DNA from: a bacterium
GTDB taxonomy: Bacteria > Sysuimicrobiota > Sysuimicrobiia > Sysuimicrobiales > Segetimicrobiaceae
Reading direction: 5' to 3'
Assembly (NCBI GenBank): GCA_035295165.1
Contig: DATGJN010000073.1
Span: 1-64,000 of the forward strand
DNA length: 64,000 bases
A program made the position numbers and the translations under genes. The notes under the pieces are model-generated. The model did no database searches. It was given only the letters and a program-made list of their open reading frames with translations, and was not told the DNA's origin. Below are positions 18,727 to 27,120 of this stretch, one piece after another (the first letter of the stretch is position 1; every line of letters starts with the position of its first letter).

Positions 18727-20895
18727 CTACCTCCGGGTCGTGGTCGTTGTAATGGTCGGCGCGTTGGTCGTTGACTGGGCGAGGGCCCGTGCCGCGCTCC
18801 CGCCCGAGTGGAACCACAGCCACAATCCTATCGTGAGCCCGCCTGCGATGAGCAGCAGCCCCAGGCTCGTGGCGGCCGCCGTCGGCGCGATCTTGGCCAC
18901 CGCGCGCGACCTGTAGAAGTACTCCTGATAGTAGTAGCTGTCAACGAGGTCGGGTCGGACCTTGCTCAAGACCGAACCGATCACCGGCGTGCCGAGCCGG
19001 TCGAATTGAAGCTTGACCTGTTCCTCGATCCCGCGCGGCGCCCGGCTTCCATCGAGCACGAGCAGCGCGCCGGACGCGAGCGGCGCGAGGGCGTAGACGT
19101 CCGCGAACGCGCCCGCAGAGGACGTATCGATCAGCACGATGTCCGCGCGTCGCCGAAGATCCGCGAGCACCGACGCCATCATCGTGGAGCCGAGCTGCAT
19201 CCCCGTATCTGGTGTGCGTTCGGTGCCGCTAGTCACCAGCCACAGGTTTGGCTTCACCGGCGTGAGGATCTCGGGAAGCGTGGCGGTGCCCACGAGCGCC
19301 TCGGCGACGCCCTTCTCGTTGGCCACGTTAAACAGGAGATGTTGCACGGGGTCGCGCAGCGCCGCGTCCACAACGACCGTTCGCTGCCCCGCCGCCGCGA
19401 ACGCCTGGGCCAGGTTGGCCACCACGGTTGACGTGCCCGAGTGCGGTTGCGGGCTCGTCACCGCGATGACCTCCCCACCGTCGTTGCCGGGGTCGTGCGC
19501 CATCAGATTGACGCTGAGCAGCCGATACGCCTCGTCGAACGGCGGGTTGTGGCGTGGGATCGCCGCCAGCGCCGGCACACCGAGCAGCCGCTCGGCAACC
19601 TCGGGCGTCTTGATGCTAGTGTCCACGTACTCCAAGAAGAACGCCAAGCCTACCCCGCCGAGTAGCCCGAGCACGCCCGCCAACGTCAGCTTGAAGGGTT
19701 TGCCCGAGAGCGGGGACGACGTCGCTGAGTTCGCATGGTCGAGCACGGTCAGACTGCCGAGATTCTCCAGTTCCTGCTCGCGCACGCGCGCCTGCGCGAG
19801 CTGGTCCTGCAGGGCCGTGACTTGGCTGGTGAGGATATCGGCCGTCCGGTTCAGCCGGGATGCATCGAGCTGCGTTTGAGCGACGCCGGGGAGATGCGCC
19901 GCTGCTCCGGTGAGCGCCTGCTGGATCGCCTGCTTCCGGGCCTCGAGCGCGATCTTGTCGGTCTCGGCGGCGACGCGATTCACCGCGAGCGCTTCGTAGA
20001 TCGGCGTATGCTGCCCTTGCCCCGTAGTCATCATCTTCTGGAGCTCCACGTTGAGCCGGCTCTTGACGGCGTCGATCTGCGCCTTGAGCGCGACGACCGC
20101 GGGGTAGGCGTCCGTGTGGACAGCGAGCTGGGCGGCCAGGGCGACTTCCAGTTGGGTCAGCTCCGATCGGAGCTGGAGCGTCACCGGATTGTCCTGGATC
20201 TGCGCCGGTGAAGTCGCACCCGCCGCCTGCATCTGCGCGGTGTACGAGGCGATCCTGGCGTTCGCTTCCTGAAGCGCGAAGTCGTTTTGCTGGTCCTCCG
20301 CCTGCAGCGCACCCAGTTGGGCGTTCTGGCTTGACGCCAGCACGGTGCCGTTTTTCTGCTGGAAGGCGAGCATCGAGTCTTCCGCCGCGCGCAGATTCGT
20401 CTGGGCGTCCGCGATCTGTTTTTCGATGAACTCCCGCGCGAGCGTCGCCTGGCGGCGCTGCACTTCCTGGCTGAACGACGCCGCCGTGTCGGCGACGGAG
20501 TTCGCGAGCATCACCGCGGCGGCCGGCGTCGGGCCTTTCGCCGTGACGTGGATCGTGCCGGTGGTCGCATCCGAGAACACCACTAGCCGGTTCGTGAGGT
20601 CACCCGGGCTCGCGTTGAGTTGCAGCTGTTGGATGACGCGATTGGCCACGTCTCGGCTCCTGACGAGATTCGCCGCGAGTTGCAGCAGTTGGTCCGATGT
20701 CGGCATCGACCCGCCGCCCACGTTCGCGATGAGCAGGAACTGCGACGCCGTCGGCACCGCGAGCGTCGCGCTGGCTGCGTACTCGTCGGTGTTGGTGCGC
20801 GTCCCAAGCAAGCCCACCACAAGCGCCGCCGCCATCGCGACCATGACGACCGGCCAGCGCCGCCGGAGCACTCGATAGTATCGCCAGAACTCCAT
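18727..20895 (-). CDS. Wzz/BY-kinase-like protein, degenerate ATP site
   Basis: A 722-residue inner-membrane protein. Residues 1-30 (membrane helix near 15-31) and 400-422 frame a Wzz chain-length domain with long coiled coils (150-370). Residues 475-650 resemble a BY-kinase, but the Walker A region reads SPQPHSGTST (481-490) where SxxPGEGKST is expected, so the catalytic lysine is replaced by Thr488. Walker A' is VVVDAALRD (507-515) and Walker B DIVLIDTSS (585-593). A tyrosine cluster (Y654-656, Y659, Y661) survives, and an extra membrane helix (676-696) follows. Probable role: polymer length control, with kinase activity doubtful. Confidence 0.87.
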   Translation of the reverse strand: MEFWRYYRVLRRRWPVVMVAMAAALVVGLLGTRTNTDEYAASATLAVPTASQFLLIANVGGGSMPTSDQLLQLAANLVRSRDVANRVIQQLQLNASPGDLTNRLVVFSDATTGTIHVTAKGPTPAAAVMLANSVADTAASFSQEVQRRQATLAREFIEKQIADAQTNLRAAEDSMLAFQQKNGTVLASSQNAQLGALQAEDQQNDFALQEANARIASYTAQMQAAGATSPAQIQDNPVTLQLRSELTQLEVALAAQLAVHTDAYPAVVALKAQIDAVKSRLNVELQKMMTTGQGQHTPIYEALAVNRVAAETDKIALEARKQAIQQALTGAAAHLPGVAQTQLDASRLNRTADILTSQVTALQDQLAQARVREQELENLGSLTVLDHANSATSSPLSGKPFKLTLAGVLGLLGGVGLAFFLEYVDTSIKTPEVAERLLGVPALAAIPRHNPPFDEAYRLLSVNLMAHDPGNDGGEVIAVTSPQPHSGTSTVVANLAQAFAAAGQRTVVVDAALRDPVQHLLFNVANEKGVAEALVGTATLPEILTPVKPNLWLVTSGTERTPDTGMQLGSTMMASVLADLRRRADIVLIDTSSAGAFADVYALAPLASGALLVLDGSRAPRGIEEQVKLQFDRLGTPVIGSVLSKVRPDLVDSYYYQEYFYRSRAVAKIAPTAAATSLGLLLIAGGLTIGLWLWFHSGGSAARALAQSTTNAPTITTTTTRR

Positions 20896-20961
20896 ACCCT
20901 ATACCCTCCTCACTATCACATCACCGCGGCGCGTTTGGACGCGCCGCGGACCCGGATTGAC

Positions 20962-22029
20962 TCAGTGCACGAGGAGGAACAGCCAGCCCATGCTCCCGAG
21001 CGAGTTCAGGAAGGCGTTCCAGACGACGTGCTGCCCCTGGTCCGGCACGTAGACGATGTCGCCGGAGTGGAGCTCCAGGTTCTGGGTCATATCCCCGCTC
21101 TTATAGAACTTGGTGAGATCGACCTCGGTGACGGTCGGCTTCGTCGCCGACGTAGGGGCCGGTACCGCTTGACGGACCACGCCAACGTCGTTGATCTTCG
21201 CGGTCTGCGTCATGCCGCCCGCGGCCGACAGCAGATCCACAAGACGGTCTCCCGGACTGATGATGTACGGGCCCGGCCGGACGACGGCGCCCATCAGCAC
21301 CACACGGTCTCGGCCTTCGGGGACGATGATGACGTCGCCGGGTTGAATCACCATGTTGGCCTGCGTGTTCCCATCGATCAGCAGTTGCTGGAGATCCACC
21401 GGGATCGTCTGGGTCTTACGCAGAACGAACGCGCGCGGCAGCGCGGCGCTCGGGGTCGGGCCGCCGGCCGCGGCGATCACGGCCGCGATCGTCAGGCCGT
21501 CCCCGATCTGATACGCGCCGGGGCGCACGACCTGCCCGAGCAGATAGACGAACTGCTGCCGCGTGGCCGTCTGGGTGATCGTGATCGCCACCTGCGGATC
21601 CCGGATGTACGTTTTCAGCGCCTGGGTCACGCGGTCGGTCAGCTGCGGAAGCGTCGCCCCGCCGGCTGGAATCCGACCCACCATCGGCACCATGATCGAG
21701 CCGTCCTGGCTGACCGTGACGGAGCCGCTGACTTCGGATTCGCCGACGACCGCGATCTGCAGCACGTCCCCCGGCTGCACCGTGTATTGCTGATCCGGTC
21801 CTGTGGTTGGCACGGCGCCCCCACCGATCGCCGGCGTCTGCGTGGCCGGCTGCCCGGGAGGCGGTGCGCTCGGTTGTTGCCCTGCGGCCGGGGCGCCGGG
21901 CTGCTGCGGCGGAGGCGGTCCTTGATACACCGGCGCGGGCGCCGCCTGGCCGACGGCACCCAGCAACACTACGGCGACGGCCAATCCCACCGTGGCGTTC
22001 CGTCGAAGCATTCCGAGAATCCGTTCCAT
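20962..22029 (-). CDS. Wza-like polysaccharide export protein, SLBB
   Basis: The start is ATG 22029, preceded by GGAGG at nine bases and followed by a signal peptide (VGLAVAVVLLGAVGQAAPAP). The 355-residue product has a proline-rich linker, a Poly_export domain (YTVQPGDVLQIAVVGESEVS) and SLBB repeats (VYLLGQVVRPGAYQIGDGLT; VVLMGAVVRPGPYIISPGDR). The C-terminus ends in a hydrophobic segment (LNSLGSMGWLFLLVH), comparable to the Wza outer-membrane helix. No lipobox cysteine is seen at the signal cleavage region, unlike E. coli Wza. It is first in the leftward polysaccharide operon. Confidence 0.9.
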   Translation of the reverse strand: MERILGMLRRNATVGLAVAVVLLGAVGQAAPAPVYQGPPPPQQPGAPAAGQQPSAPPPGQPATQTPAIGGGAVPTTGPDQQYTVQPGDVLQIAVVGESEVSGSVTVSQDGSIMVPMVGRIPAGGATLPQLTDRVTQALKTYIRDPQVAITITQTATRQQFVYLLGQVVRPGAYQIGDGLTIAAVIAAAGGPTPSAALPRAFVLRKTQTIPVDLQQLLIDGNTQANMVIQPGDVIIVPEGRDRVVLMGAVVRPGPYIISPGDRLVDLLSAAGGMTQTAKINDVGVVRQAVPAPTSATKPTVTEVDLTKFYKSGDMTQNLELHSGDIVYVPDQGQHVVWNAFLNSLGSMGWLFLLVH

Positions 22030-22315
22030 CACTATTCGCCTCCGCTGTCGAGGTCCGAAACCTCTGGTTTCTGCTCGTCCAGGATCCACCACAACTCCCG
22101 GCTCCCAGACGATGTCGCTGCAAGGTAGAGTCCCTGAACACGCCAGATGGACGACTGGTACGCGAACGCCGAACCGATCGGCCACCGCGGATGCTGGAGA
22201 CCGCCGTTTTTCTCGCTCAGCTTAACGTGTCGTTCCGCCATCGTCCCCCCCCGTTCTGCCAGCGTGGGCGTGGGTGCTGCCGTTCGCTGACTCGACCCCT
22301 GCTCGATCTGCCGCG

Positions 22316-23011
22316 CTAGGTGATCAGTCGGTTCTTGAGGACGTACACAACGGCCTGAGTGCGGTTGCGTGCGCCGATCTTCCTGAAGATCGACCGAATG
22401 TGGCTCTTGACCGTGGTGGTGCTCACGAAGATTTTGTTCGCGATCTCCCGATCGGTCGCGCCCTTGGTCATCTCGAGCAGAATCTCGAACTCGCGCGTCG
22501 TGAGCCCGCCGAGGTGCGTCCCGTCCGTCTTCGTCTGTTCGCGCGCGAGGGTGCGGAACCGCTCGACGAGTTGCCGGGTGACATGCGGGTGGATCAGCGT
22601 CCGGCCGTTGCAGACGCCTTCCACCGCCCGGGCGAGGTTCTCGGGTGTGATATCCTTCAACACGTAGCCGGTCGCGCCGGCCTCCAGGGTGCGGAACGGC
22701 TTTTCGTCATCCGCCCCCTCCGCCAGCACGATGATCTCGGACTTCGGGTGGCGCGCCTTGATCAGCTTGATCGCCTCGATGCTGTCGAGGCCGGGCATGT
22801 CCTGATCGAGCAGGATCACGTCCGGCTCGAGCGTAGCGGCCAGTTCCGTCGCTTCCTCGGCGCTCGACGCTTCCCCGACGAACTCGATCGTGCTGCGCTT
22901 CTCGAGAAAGCTCTTGATTCCCTGACGCATCAGGGTCGTGTCGTCGACCACGAGCACGCGAACTTTTGATGTCGTCCGGCTACTCTCCACTGGAACCATC
23001 CTTTGCCCCAT
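22316..23011 (-). CDS. NarL/FixJ-type response regulator
   Basis: A receiver domain (VRVLVVDDTTLMRQGIKSFL, phosphoacceptor aspartate in VILLDQDMPG) is joined to a LuxR-type HTH (LTTREFEILLEMTKGATDRE, then TVKSHIRSIFRKIGARNRTQ). About 231 residues if it starts at ATG 23011; ATG 22999 is also possible, and the frame is open to 23155. It lies upstream of the polysaccharide operon on the same strand, some 290 bases before wza, and is a plausible regulator of it. No kinase is adjacent on this strand; the kinase at 23482 is divergent and could serve both regulators. Confidence 0.88.
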   Translation of the reverse strand: MGQRMVPVESSRTTSKVRVLVVDDTTLMRQGIKSFLEKRSTIEFVGEASSAEEATELAATLEPDVILLDQDMPGLDSIEAIKLIKARHPKSEIIVLAEGADDEKPFRTLEAGATGYVLKDITPENLARAVEGVCNGRTLIHPHVTRQLVERFRTLAREQTKTDGTHLGGLTTREFEILLEMTKGATDREIANKIFVSTTTVKSHIRSIFRKIGARNRTQAVVYVLKNRLIT

Positions 23012-23204
23012 TGTCGTTTGGACGCTCCTGCTCCTGATGAAGGAGCGATTGGCGCACCTGCACCCGACTCCCCACGTCCTGAAGAAGAGTCCTGGGAGGT
23101 TTTTTGGAGGAACTTCCGCACATTTGGATGCGAACAAATGTTTGGTTTCCTTCATAAATATGTGATCGGACGGAGGAGAAGCTTCGAGCGAATGTTACTG
23201 ATCA

Positions 23205-23233
23205 TTCGACGGGTGATACCGTGCAGATATAAT
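23205..23233 (+). promoter_or_regulatory. SigA-type promoter, upstream copy
   Basis: TTCGAC (23205-23210), a 17-base spacer and a perfect TATAAT (23228-23233) in an AT-richer stretch. It points toward the histidine kinase gene. Confidence 0.55.
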
Positions 23234-23260
23234 CGCGCGGGGTTAAACATTCAAGAGAAT

Positions 23261-23290
23261 TTCACGCATCGTTCCGGTCTATGCTATAAT
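23261..23290 (+). promoter_or_regulatory. SigA-type promoter for kinase-regulator operon
   Basis: TTCACG (23261-23266), an 18-base spacer and a perfect TATAAT (23285-23290). Start near 23297 would give a leader of about 185 bases or more before the kinase gene. Together with the copy 56 bases upstream it forms a tandem promoter. Confidence 0.6.
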
Positions 23291-23481
23291 GTGCCCGCCG
23301 AAACATCGCAGGTTGGCAATCCGAGGTCGCGGTTAGAGAGTCAGGTCACCTTCAGTTGATGACCCGTCCGCGATATCGCTTGTGCGATGCCCGCCGTTCC
23401 GGGAACCCGCCGGTAGGGCCCAGAGGATCATTCTTCCGATGCGCTCGGAGGATATCACCCCGATGACACCCGTCCACGTCG

Positions 23482-24339
23482 GTGAGCGTTTCACCCGCCA
23501 AAAGTTCGTCAACGCGTGGTCAGGATGATACGCAAAACGGGTATGTCATAATGGGACGTAGTCGCGTGCGAGCCGAGCGCATCCATGGTCTCCCTGTGAA
23601 TGCATTGAGCGATGTGAAGCGATTGAGCAAAGCGATGACGGACGCAAGTCCGCCCGACGTCCCGAGCGACGCCGAGGAGAAGCTGCTGCAGGTCGCCTTT
23701 CAGATTCACAACGGACCGGCGCAGTGTCTCGCGACGGCGCTCGCGCTGTTTCGGGCCATGGACCGGCACTTGCCGCCGGAGATGGCGGAGGCGCGCGAGT
23801 CGTTGCGGGCCACGATCGCAAGCACCGAAGCGGCGCTTGAGTCTACGCGCCGGGCCATCGGCGCGCTGCGCTCGCCTGCGTCCGGTCCCGCGATCGGCAC
23901 GTTTGCCACGTATCTGCGCGACGCGTTCGAGGAGGTTCGTGCGCACACCGAGGCGGAACTTTCCCTCGACATCGGGCCGATCGACGACCTGCCGTCCGGG
24001 ACGGTGACGGGGCTCGCAGAGGTGGGGCGCGAGGCGCTGGTGAACGCGGCCCGGCACGCAGCGGCGCGGCACATCTGGGTCACCCTGCAGCGCACGCGTC
24101 GCGCGGTCGTGCTCGAGGTGAAGGATGACGGCCGCGGGTTCGAAGTTGGGCGCGCCGGCGAAGGCCGGCGGGAGGGCGGATTCGGGCTGGCCCTCATGCA
24201 TGACCAAATGCGCCTGCTCGGGGGCACATTGAATATTCGGAGGGTTCCGGACGAGGGCACGGTGGTGCGGGCGTCCATTCCGTTAGCGGAGGGGGCGGGC
24301 GCGTCGGTGCGGCGGGTACGTCGCTCCGCCACCGCGTGA
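23482..24339 (+). CDS. Soluble NarX-type histidine kinase, no sensor
   Basis: A 285-residue kinase with no membrane segment and no PAS, GAF or other sensor domain. The HisKA_3 H-box reads QIHNGPAQ (H76), where H-D is the usual pair, so the acidic neighbour of the histidine is replaced by asparagine. The ATPase domain has the N-box EALVNAARHA, G1 KDDGRGFEV and a G2-like GGFGLALMHDQMRLLGG. It precedes a NarL-type regulator by 28 bases and should phosphorylate it. The N-terminal 50 residues are of uncertain reality: GTG 23482, ATG 23551 and ATG 23635 are all possible starts. Confidence 0.82.
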   Translation: MSVSPAKSSSTRGQDDTQNGYVIMGRSRVRAERIHGLPVNALSDVKRLSKAMTDASPPDVPSDAEEKLLQVAFQIHNGPAQCLATALALFRAMDRHLPPEMAEARESLRATIASTEAALESTRRAIGALRSPASGPAIGTFATYLRDAFEEVRAHTEAELSLDIGPIDDLPSGTVTGLAEVGREALVNAARHAAARHIWVTLQRTRRAVVLEVKDDGRGFEVGRAGEGRREGGFGLALMHDQMRLLGGTLNIRRVPDEGTVVRASIPLAEGAGASVRRVRRSATA

Positions 24340-24367
24340 TTATTTCTCCCGGGACGGGGGCAATCTG

Positions 24368-25153
24368 ATGACGATCCGGCTGCTGATCGTGGACGATCAG
24401 AGCTTGACCCGTGTGGGACTGCGGGTCGTGCTGCAGGACGCCCAGGACGTGGAGGTTGTCGGGGAGGCCGAGAGCGGCCCCGAGGCGGTGCGTCTTGCAG
24501 CCCAGCTCAATCCCAACGTCGTCCTCATGGATCTCAAGATGCCGGGCGGCGACGGGATCGAGGCGACGCGCGCGATCAAGCAGCAGTGCCCGGCGACGCA
24601 GGTGCTGATCTTGACGGTGTACAGCGAGCCGGGGCTGTTCCGCAAAGCAATCGCCGCCGGCGCCGTGGGATACGTGCTCAAGGACATCTCGCCGGAGAAT
24701 ATGATCCGCGCGATCCGGGCCGTACACCAGGGCAGAACCATGATCAACACCAACGTCGCGCGCCAGTTGCTTGAGGAACTCGCCAGCAACGGATTCGGCA
24801 CCGAGCCGGTGCGGCGGGGTCTCCACGGTCTGACGGACCGCGACCTCGAGGTGCTGGTGGAAGTCGCCCGAGGTCTCGCCGACAAAGAGATCGCGGCCAA
24901 GCTCTTTCTGTCCGAGTCCACGGTGAAGAGCCATCTCCGTTCGATTTATCGTCGCCTGGGTCTGCGGAACCGCGCGCATGCTGCGGCGTGGGCGATCGAG
25001 AAGAACCTCCTCCAGCCGCAGGCCGCGTGGCCGCGGCCCGACATCGCGGCGGAGGAAGCCCCGGATGCCGTGGCGCCCACAAAAGAAGGCTTGCCGCCAA
25101 GCGACACCGGCCCGGCCGCGAAGCCCGGTCGGGCGTCCCCTTCGACCGACTAA
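24368..25153 (+). CDS. NarL/FixJ-type response regulator
   Basis: A 261-residue regulator with a receiver (IRLLIVDDQSLTRVGLRVVL, phosphoacceptor in VVLMDLKMPGGDG) and a LuxR-type HTH (LTDRDLEVLVEVARGLADKE; STVKSHLRSIYRRLGLRNRA). About 45 extra C-terminal residues rich in Ala and Pro are not part of the usual fold. It is co-transcribed with the kinase upstream. Its last codons lie about 130 bases before the c-di-GMP riboswitch, and readthrough into the CAP gene is possible because no terminator hairpin with a T-tract was seen. Confidence 0.9.
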   Translation: MTIRLLIVDDQSLTRVGLRVVLQDAQDVEVVGEAESGPEAVRLAAQLNPNVVLMDLKMPGGDGIEATRAIKQQCPATQVLILTVYSEPGLFRKAIAAGAVGYVLKDISPENMIRAIRAVHQGRTMINTNVARQLLEELASNGFGTEPVRRGLHGLTDRDLEVLVEVARGLADKEIAAKLFLSESTVKSHLRSIYRRLGLRNRAHAAAWAIEKNLLQPQAAWPRPDIAAEEAPDAVAPTKEGLPPSDTGPAAKPGRASPSTD

Positions 25154-25283
25154 CCGCCGGAGCTGAGTTCGACGCGTCCGATCTGACGGAAACAGCACGC
25201 TGCCTCCGCGCGTGTAGACGGTCCACCGTGGATCCACGCGGAGCAGACTAGGCCGGCCGTTTCCTGGGCATAGAAACATACTG

Positions 25284-25384
25284 CGGGGCTTCCGAACGGG
25301 CAAACCCGTCGCGAGGCGGGGACGCAAAGCCACGGGACTTCTAGCGAAGTCGGCCGGGCTGCCGAAGAGCCGGAACCAGCCCCG
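25284..25384 (+). promoter_or_regulatory. c-di-GMP-I (GEMM-I) riboswitch aptamer
   Basis: The strand matches the GEMM-I consensus in order: GGGCAAACC at 25298-25306, a hairpin closed by a GCGA loop, GGGACGCAAAGCC at 25319-25331, a second variable stem, then GGCCGGGCTGCCG at 25352-25364. P1 pairs 25284-25294 with 25371-25374 and 25378-25384. The base equivalent to Vc2 G20 is G, as in c-di-GMP-selective rather than cGAMP-selective members. It lies just upstream of the CAP-domain gene. Confidence 0.93.
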
Positions 25385-25417
25385 AATGGAGGTACATCAT
25401 CATTCGCGGCTGGTTCC
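25372..25417 (+). promoter_or_regulatory. Riboswitch expression platform, start-site hairpin
   Basis: GGAACCAGCC (25372-25381) is the exact complement of GGCTGGTTCC (25408-25417). One mismatch inward, CGAATG (25383-25388) pairs with CATTCG (25401-25406). This 16-bp hairpin puts the Shine-Dalgarno GGAGGT (25388-25393) mostly in the 12-base loop and the ATT start (25402) in the stem. Its left arm is also the 3' strand of aptamer P1, so the two structures exclude each other. There is no T-tract, so control is most likely translational, with ligand favouring expression. Confidence 0.8.
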
Positions 25418-26007
25418 TGATTGCGTGCGCGTTGTCGGCACTGCTTGCGTGGTCGACGCCACTCGCCTTCAAGACCTCGCGTGCACGGGTCCCGCTGGCA
25501 CTCGGAACGACGGAGCCCGTCGCGTACGCGCTGCCGTATCACCTCGAAGCCGTGCCGGCCCGCCCGGATCTCGCGACGACGGTGCTCAACCTCCTCAACG
25601 AGACGCGCGTCGCCGCGGGACTCGCGCCGCTGATGCCTCATGAGACCCTGCAGCGAATCGCGCGCGCGTACGGCCGGGAACTGTTCGCCCGCGGCACCCT
25701 GTCGCACGTTTCACCCGATGGGAAGACGCCGCGGGACCGCGTCGTCGGCGCTGGTATCCAGGTCCGCGTGGTCGGGGAAAACCTCGCGTACGCCGACGAC
25801 GTGACCGAGGCCCACGATGCGCTCATGGCGAGCGCGCCCCACCGGTCGAACATCCTCTACCCGGGGTACCGCCTCGTTGGGATCGCCGTGCTCGACGGCG
25901 GCTCCGATGGCGTAATCGTCGTCGAGGACTTCACCGACGACAGCGTGTCCTACCCGTTGGCCAAGTGGTGGAACAGCCCGGCGACCGCCTCGACGCCACG
26001 CCGCTGA
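25402..26007 (+). CDS. Secreted CAP/SCP-domain protein
   Basis: The CAP domain runs from about residue 50 (LLNETRVAAGLAPLMPHETL) through ELFARGTLSHVSPDGKTPRD, the conserved GENLAY and APHRSNILYPGYRLVGIAVL. These are hallmarks of bacterial SCP/PR1-like exported proteins of unclear activity. The frame holds no ATG, GTG or TTG at the right place. ATT 25402 lies eight bases after GGAGGT and yields a complete signal peptide (RGWFLIACALSALLAWSTPL); the first conventional start, TTG 25432, would cut it in half. Expression is governed by the c-di-GMP riboswitch upstream. It converges with the NTP_transf_5 gene four bases away. Confidence 0.85.
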   Translation: MRGWFLIACALSALLAWSTPLAFKTSRARVPLALGTTEPVAYALPYHLEAVPARPDLATTVLNLLNETRVAAGLAPLMPHETLQRIARAYGRELFARGTLSHVSPDGKTPRDRVVGAGIQVRVVGENLAYADDVTEAHDALMASAPHRSNILYPGYRLVGIAVLDGGSDGVIVVEDFTDDSVSYPLAKWWNSPATASTPRR

Positions 26008-26011
26008 CCGG

Positions 26012-27115
26012 TTATCGTGCCAGCAGGCGATGGCGCAACCGCCGGGCGCCGGCGGCGCGCCGGTGCGCATATGCGCGCGCCCGTGCCCACTGCACGTGGA
26101 CCCGATCCGCGACGAGCGCCGCGTAGCGCGGGGACGCATCCCCGTCGGCCCACCGCATCACCGCGATCCGTACGAGCGCTTCGAGCGGCGAGGGGCGGCG
26201 GAGCACCGTCGTCCAGGCGCGGCGTTGTACCAGCCGGTCGATGGAGTGACCACGACGGGGGCGGATCGCCGCGAGCACCGGCGCCGGAACGTCCGCATCC
26301 AGGAGCGCCTGGGCCGCCCGCAGGGTCAGCCGGAGCGGCGCCCGGAGATGCCGGCTCGCGCGCGCGCACGCGACGAGGCGGTCCCAGTCGACGCGGTGGC
26401 GGCGCATCGTCTCTGCGGCGTCGTACAGATATCGAAGGACCGGCTTGCTCTCCCACGTCTCCCGCGCGACGTGTACGCTGAGGGCCACAAGGAGATCCTC
26501 GGGGGACGGCAGCAATGCCGTTTCGTGTCCCACCTGCACGAGCGCCGCCCGAGCAAACAGCCCCGCGTAGTCCATGTCGATCGCGTGGAACGGTTCCGCG
26601 TACTGCCAGTGGATGTCGACCGGCAGGCGCTGCCACGAGGGCGCGAAGTAGCAGTGTTCGTACGCGCCGGTTCGACGCTCCGGACCTCCCGGGGCGTACC
26701 CGGCGCCGCGCATCGCCTGGGCGGCCACGGCGATCTCGTCTGCGGGCACGAGGAGATCGAGATCCGTGAACGGTCGGAGCGACGTGTCCTCGTAGATGAA
26801 GCGCGCCAGCGCGGCCCCCTTCAATAACATCGCGCGGACCCCGGCGGCCGCAAGCGCCCGCAGGACCGTTTCGAGTTCCGCGTAGGCCCTGGCGGTGCGC
26901 TGTGCACCTTCGTTGTACTGGCGCGTCAGCGTCGCGGACGCGGACGCCGGCACGCCGGTCGCCGGTGCGCCCCCGCGCACCCGCGCGCATACGATCGAGG
27001 AGATCCCCTCGCGTTGCGCGAGAGCCAGGATCGTCTCCCAGGTGCCGTCCGGCAGCACCGTGGCCGGGCGCCCGTCGCGGAGGAGGTCCAGGAGTGCGTG
27101 CTCGGCCGGGGACAT
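26012..27115 (-). CDS. NTP_transf_5-family nucleotidyltransferase
   Basis: A 367-residue protein of the nucleotidyltransferase family (PF14907 type), with AMLLKGAALARFIYED followed by the metal-binding FTDLDLLVP, and a later LPVDIHWQYAEPF. Such proteins recur in peptide-modification and HprK/PqqD clusters, but their substrate is not established. ATG 27115 follows the permease gene after five bases, so it is third in a leftward operon. The divergent rightward operon contains PqqD- and HprK-like proteins, the usual companions. The frame runs far upstream, but that part overlaps the permease and is not coding. Confidence 0.83.
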   Translation of the reverse strand: MSPAEHALLDLLRDGRPATVLPDGTWETILALAQREGISSIVCARVRGGAPATGVPASASATLTRQYNEGAQRTARAYAELETVLRALAAAGVRAMLLKGAALARFIYEDTSLRPFTDLDLLVPADEIAVAAQAMRGAGYAPGGPERRTGAYEHCYFAPSWQRLPVDIHWQYAEPFHAIDMDYAGLFARAALVQVGHETALLPSPEDLLVALSVHVARETWESKPVLRYLYDAAETMRRHRVDWDRLVACARASRHLRAPLRLTLRAAQALLDADVPAPVLAAIRPRRGHSIDRLVQRRAWTTVLRRPSPLEALVRIAVMRWADGDASPRYAALVADRVHVQWARARAYAHRRAAGARRLRHRLLAR

Positions 27116-27120
27116 CGCGA

